A DNA stretch of 64,000 bases from Lojkania enalia (taxonomy: Eukaryota > Ascomycota > Dothideomycetes > Pleosporales): positions 147,336 to 211,335 of the forward strand of contig ML986614.1 of the NCBI GenBank assembly GCA_010094045.1. Direction: 5' to 3'. Made by a program: the position numbers and the translations under genes. How positions within the stretch are numbered: the first letter of the stretch is position 1; each line of letters starts with the position of its first letter. Shown here in pieces: positions 60,024 through 64,000 of the stretch. The notes below the pieces were generated by a model. It worked only from the letters and a program-made list of their open reading frames with translations. It searched no databases and was not told where the DNA came from.

Positions 60024-60784
60024 ATGAACACCATCAAAACGGATGTCCCGAAAAGCATCCTAATTATTGTGTCCGATGCCCACAGCTTCCCAGTCAAAAG
60101 GCCAGACAGCACCACTAAAGATCAACCCTCTCGCTATTTCCTAATCGAACTCGCTAAGCCTCTTAAAACCTCGATGTAGGTTACGATGTAAAATTTGCCT
60201 CGCCTACCGGGGTAATAAAGCCCAAGCCCGATCGTAATTCGGAATCTCTTCTAAGCTTCGCCGGTGATATTCTGGAGTGCCAACGTGAAAACAACCTCGT
60301 TGAAGGAAAAATGAAGGAAAGAATCTCAAGCTCCCCAGGCAGCTCACTGACATTCTTAATGACGAACTGAAGAATTACGCTGGTATGTTCATCCTAGGCA
60401 GTCATTGCGGCGCCGGGTGATTTAGGCGACAACAAGGACCCAGGTCGGATCTTCCGACATTCTCACGATCGGCAAAGGCTCTCAGCAGCCATCTGTTACG
60501 GACCGTATGCCGTCCTATCGACTAAACCTCACGAGGAGTTTGCCTACAAAGGATGCAAGGTTACTAATTAAAGTGATGCCGGGGAAAACATGATAAGACA
60601 CTATTATGGGCAGAGGGGGCTACCTGAAATATGCCAGTACGTAGATGGTAAAGGGGCTGGGGGGAAGATTGGTCAAATCATTGTTGATAGGGAAGTCATT
60701 CGTAGTGAGAATCCGATCGCCGCGAATGCTCTAAGTGACAAGTTCGTGCAAATGTCAAAGGAAGATATCGCTCCGAAGGGATGA
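60024..60784 (+). pseudogene. full-length decayed DJ-1/PfpI (Hsp31-like) gene
   Basis: The plus strand spells a whole DJ-1/PfpI-superfamily protein in three shifted frames. It opens SILIIVSDAHSFPVKRPDST and YFLIELAKPLKT. After a frameshift near 60172 it goes on with GYDVKFASPTGVIKPKPDR and SFAGDILECQRENN. After a second near 60350 comes NDELKNYAGMFILGSHCGAG. After a third near 60418 come DLGDNKDPGRIFRH, LSAAICYGPYAVLST (with the nucleophile Cys), and FAYKGCKVTN, then a TAA at 60569-60571 just where the family usually has Trp. The tail IVDREVIRSENPIAANALSD is intact to the stop at 60782-60784. The gene is complete in extent but inactive. Confidence 0.85.
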
Positions 60785-62063
60785 GCATTGTAGACAACGT
60801 TAGTATTGATTGCAAATACGTAGCTCCGGTGGCATCGGGAACGAGAAAGTAATACTCGCCCTTCCTTTTCTCTACCGTAAGTTGCTGCGGATCGATTTCA
60901 GCGCTATCAGTAGGAATAGGATGTTGTTTTCGCACTCGTGGGTGGAGTGAACAATACATATAATTAATATATGGCTTCCTAGATAGGATACAACCGCTTA
61001 CCGGAGGCTTGTTCCTTCCTTCCGCGCTGTCTGTCCAACATCATGATTGCATGCTGAAATATTATTCTCCACAAGTCATTGGTAGCTACGGAGAGCCTCT
61101 TAATCTATGAGATTCTGGTAGGCAATGGAATCAATTCCTATCGTGAGACCAGAATTGCGCTTTGGGAAGCTGGGATCAAGATCATAGGCACCGTCACTAT
61201 GCCGTTGCTAATCTAATGGAGTTTATAGAATCCTTGATTCCCCCAAACTAGAAGCAGTGACCGTCCGGCTTATACTTTTGATAGTCAGCCTCTATATGGT
61301 GAAAATAGAATGGAAGTAACGATTGCTAGACGAAAGGTAATTCCTAGCCAATGCATTCGTTGATTAAGCTTATCATGTCCGCTAATGCGCTATGACTCTA
61401 CCTGAAGTTATCTGGGTAGTTGGTACAATGCATACCGCAAACGGTCTCGGGTGTGATGGCATAATATACCGAGATGCTTTTTTCAGCATCCTCTTGATAT
61501 GGCGTCCTAATTGCAACCAAAACTTCACTAGACATTTATTGTTTTTACAACGGTTATTATCAATAGGCGGCAATGTCTGACGGGGAATCCTATTAAACAT
61601 GATCGGAAGCGGAAAACCAAAATATATCCCTCCATCATCTCTCTAGGACCTTCTACAGGATAAAATAAAATAATATACTGAATTTACTCATAAGTAGGAG
61701 GGCGAGCAGGAATAACACCCGTAGCCCTCGGTATCACAGGAAGCTAAAAACCCAAACGATCATCAAAATTTATCATGCTATGCTGCCCACAGCAATCCTA
61801 GCCACATCTCATGCCATATCCCCCTCCCCCAATGCCCCGGGATGAGCCCTGAACATTGCAAGGATCCGGAACGCCGCATGAAATGCCCATGAACGTGAGA
61901 AAAAGCACGATGAACGACTTAGTAACCTCAACTCGGGGGGAGGTCGACAAAAAGAGGTCTATGCAGGGTTCAGGAAGGATGAGGAAGGGATTCTATGGAA
62001 GAGCGCATCGAGCTTGATGTTGCGTATTGCCGAACATTGGAATGTCTGAAGTTGATGCGGGAA
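60785..62063. other. AT-rich gap before the TOG gene
   Basis: No supportable gene is seen. Short frames at 60696-60959 (minus) and 61382-61600 have no recognisable features. The right end is the 3' flank of the TOG-protein gene. Confidence 0.55.
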
Positions 62064-64000
62064 TTACTGCTGCGATCGCCCAATACCTTGCTTTGCCTGT
62101 AGGAACGAGTTAGCATTTTGTGACAGTATTAGGGGAATCGAATGGCGATGAGTGAAGCGAGAGGATAAGAGGTTGAGCACAAGCCCCACCCAAGCCAACA
62201 AACGAAAAGAGGACAAAGCTTGCTTGCTTAGGTCATCAAAAGTGTCCCTTCAACCTCTCCGGCGCCATAAATGGCACACTTTCTAGGGCAACTAAGCGGA
62301 GCAGCTATACCAATTTTTTGGTCGGGGTGGGGAGATCATTAAGCTATTCTTAACAAGGAAGAGCTCCTCTGACCTCCAGTTCTCCCACAAACGAGAGTAG
62401 GTAGTGAACTTATTGAAGACGTTGGCGGAACATACCTTCATCATCTCGATTCTCTGCTTAAGATTTTGCGTCACTTCAGCCGCCCGCTTCCAGCTCTCAG
62501 CTCCTGTATTTGCATGGTTTCCCGGTATTCCATTTCCAGAACTCTCTGGCGGACTGATGCGACCGCCTCGTGATGATAGTGACGATTTGGCAGATCCTGT
62601 AGCCGCTCGCATAGGACTCAGCTTGCCGCTCAAGTTGCTGCCGGGGCGGGAAAGAGAATCAATATTCTCCTTACCTTCGCCATTCGGGCTCTGAGGTTGC
62701 GCTGCAAAGGTCCTGTTGCGCCCATATAATCCCGTGCTACCATATCCAGAGTCTCCAAAGCGGCTATTGCTATTAGCATCAGCGTAAATTTGATCCGAGA
62801 GGTCCGTGGGTGGTGGACTGGTTGCGCGGACCTGTCGACTGAGTTCACGCTTGAGACGGTCAACTTCTCGTCTCTGATTCTGGACTGTTTGTTCCGCTGC
62901 CTCGTAATCACTTCGTGCGCGGACAAGCTGGGTTTCCTTGGCTTTGATAGAGAGGACGTCGCGGGTGTGATCTTCTATCAGCTGGGCGTTCTGGTTCTGA
63001 AGCTCATGAATCTGTGACGTGAGTTTCGTCCGCTCTGCGCGGATCTCTTCGTTTTGCCGTCGCAACCTCTCTACTTCTGCACGTAGTTCTTCCAATTCGG
63101 CCCGTTCCACAAGGCTTAGTCCAGTGGGCGCCTGAGACACTGCCTGAGGAGCTTGACTTGTCTCTGCATGAGGCTTCCCTAATGGCCTAGCTGCAAGGCC
63201 CCGTCCAGGTGCTAAGCCCAGCTTCGGTTGTGGAGGGGGAGCTGTTTCTTCTGGAGGTGGAGAGGCGATAGGTCGTCTCGGTGAAGGTGCGGCAGCAGAG
63301 GGAGGCGCAAGCCCGGATCCTGGCTTCTTCAAGCCTCCCAATCGTGAAGGTGCAGCTAAGCCAGACTTCGGAGCAGCTAGCTTTGATGGCCCGGGCCGAG
63401 AGGTAGGCTTCGGCGCTAATGGAGCAGTTGGTTCATCCTGAGGCGGTGGAGCTGCTGCCGCGGGCGCTGGTTTCCTGATGCCACCAGCCGCTGGCCTTTT
63501 CCCAGGCACTGGCCTCTTTCCTGATGGAGCTGGAGCAGCCTTAGGGGGGGGAGCAGCAGCCTTGGGCTTGTACTTCGCCTTTACTTCTGCAGATTCATAG
63601 TATTCCTTAATCTTGGTTTTGCGGATGTCGTCCAGGCCGTCAAGGTGCGCGGCCATCATCCTATCTCCCATGATCTTCCACAGAGTTCCTAAAACCTCTG
63701 CACCGGCTGATCTTTGGACTTCCTGCGACTCTGTTAGAAGCTTTGTGGAGGCCTCGGCGATCGTCTTCGTTTCAGCTTGTGACGGTGCCTCTCGTGTGGT
63801 CTTCAGGCATCGGATCAGAAACCTGGTCGACTCGAGCTTCACCTGAGGATTCTTGTGCTTCAAAAACTCCAGAATCTCTTCTAGACAATCCTGAAGGCTG
63901 GTAGATGCGAATACGGCATCCAATGCACCTCCTATTGCGTCAGTTACAGACTGTTTCTTCTCTTTGAGACGTTCCATCATCGGGTTCATTATGGTAGACC
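62064..64000 (-). CDS. XMAP215/Stu2-like microtubule polymerase (partial, 5' part beyond edge)
   Basis: This is the C-terminal part of a TOG-domain microtubule-associated protein (Stu2, Alp14 and XMAP215 relatives), which binds tubulin and speeds plus-end growth at spindle and cytoplasmic microtubules. The frame is open through the right edge, so the N-terminal TOG domains lie outside. Visible are the end of a TOG HEAT-repeat array (LEFLKHKNPQVKLESTRFLI), a long Ala/Pro/Lys-rich basic linker (microtubule lattice binding), and a coiled coil (about residues 290-390 of the visible part; LEELRAEVERLRRQNEEI). A serine-rich region ends with KRAAEVTQNLKQRIEMMK. A 339-nt intron (62097-62435) leads to a last exon of ten codons (62064-62096), giving the end AKQGIGRSQQ. 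Confidence 0.9.

Noticed and set aside
60696..60959. 87-codon minus-strand frame
   Set aside because: It overlaps the end of the DJ-1/PfpI relic in antisense and has no recognisable family.
1..64000. CRISPR array, bacterial operon or phage-like system
   Set aside because: No regularly spaced repeats are visible, and the spliced eukaryotic genes exclude a prokaryotic origin.

Overview
The window is nuclear DNA of a filamentous ascomycete (Pezizomycotina). The evidence is short GT-AG introns of about 46-85 nt with CTAAC or CTGAC-like branch points, together with a gene set typical of moulds: a Sit4-associated SAP protein, an ENA-type Na+-ATPase, a dynactin p27 subunit, a short-form tyrosinase, a rhodopsin-domain membrane protein and an OCH1-like mannosyltransferase. 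The class cannot be fixed from the sequence alone. Leotiomycetes or a relative is a guess.

The layout is strongly two-part. Balanced-composition gene islands lie at about 2.0-5.5 kb (GNAT acetyltransferase, fungal transcription factor), 11.2-20.1 kb (Hsp90 co-chaperone Aha1, secreted S10 carboxypeptidase, a 1210-residue low-complexity protein), 23.8-37.0 kb (small acidic protein, SAP, ESCRT-III Vps60, ENA ATPase, cysteine-rich membrane protein, dynactin p27), 53.6-59.1 kb (GT32, acyltransferase 3, GT8) and 62.1-64 kb (XMAP215/Stu2-like TOG protein, cut by the right edge).

Between the islands are long AT-rich stretches (5.5-11.2, 37-42.2, 43.7-53.6 and 59-62 kb) with almost no open genes. Recognisable corpses lie in and beside them: a multi-spanning membrane protein (20.7-22.5 kb), an FAD-dependent monooxygenase (38.4-39.2 kb), a rhodopsin-domain protein (47.7-48.6 kb), an amino-acid permease fragment (52.0-52.6 kb) and a full-length DJ-1/PfpI gene (60.0-60.8 kb). 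Several of their stop codons fit C:G to T:A transitions (TGG to TGA, TAG or TAA; CAA to TAA), which is what repeat-induced point mutation or methylation-linked decay would leave. One gene in this compartment, a secreted tyrosinase (42.2-43.7 kb), can be spliced into an intact 397-residue reading frame with all six copper-binding histidine positions present.

Three neighbouring genes at 53.6-59.1 kb (GT32, acyltransferase 3, GT8; the first divergent from the other two) look like a small glycan-building and acylating locus. Regulatory sequences that can be read directly include a perfect three-unit heat-shock element upstream of AHA1, and a TATA box with three PacC-type GCCAAG hexamers upstream of the ENA ATPase. 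All exon boundaries were worked out by hand from splice signals, frame and family motifs. No similarity search was run.
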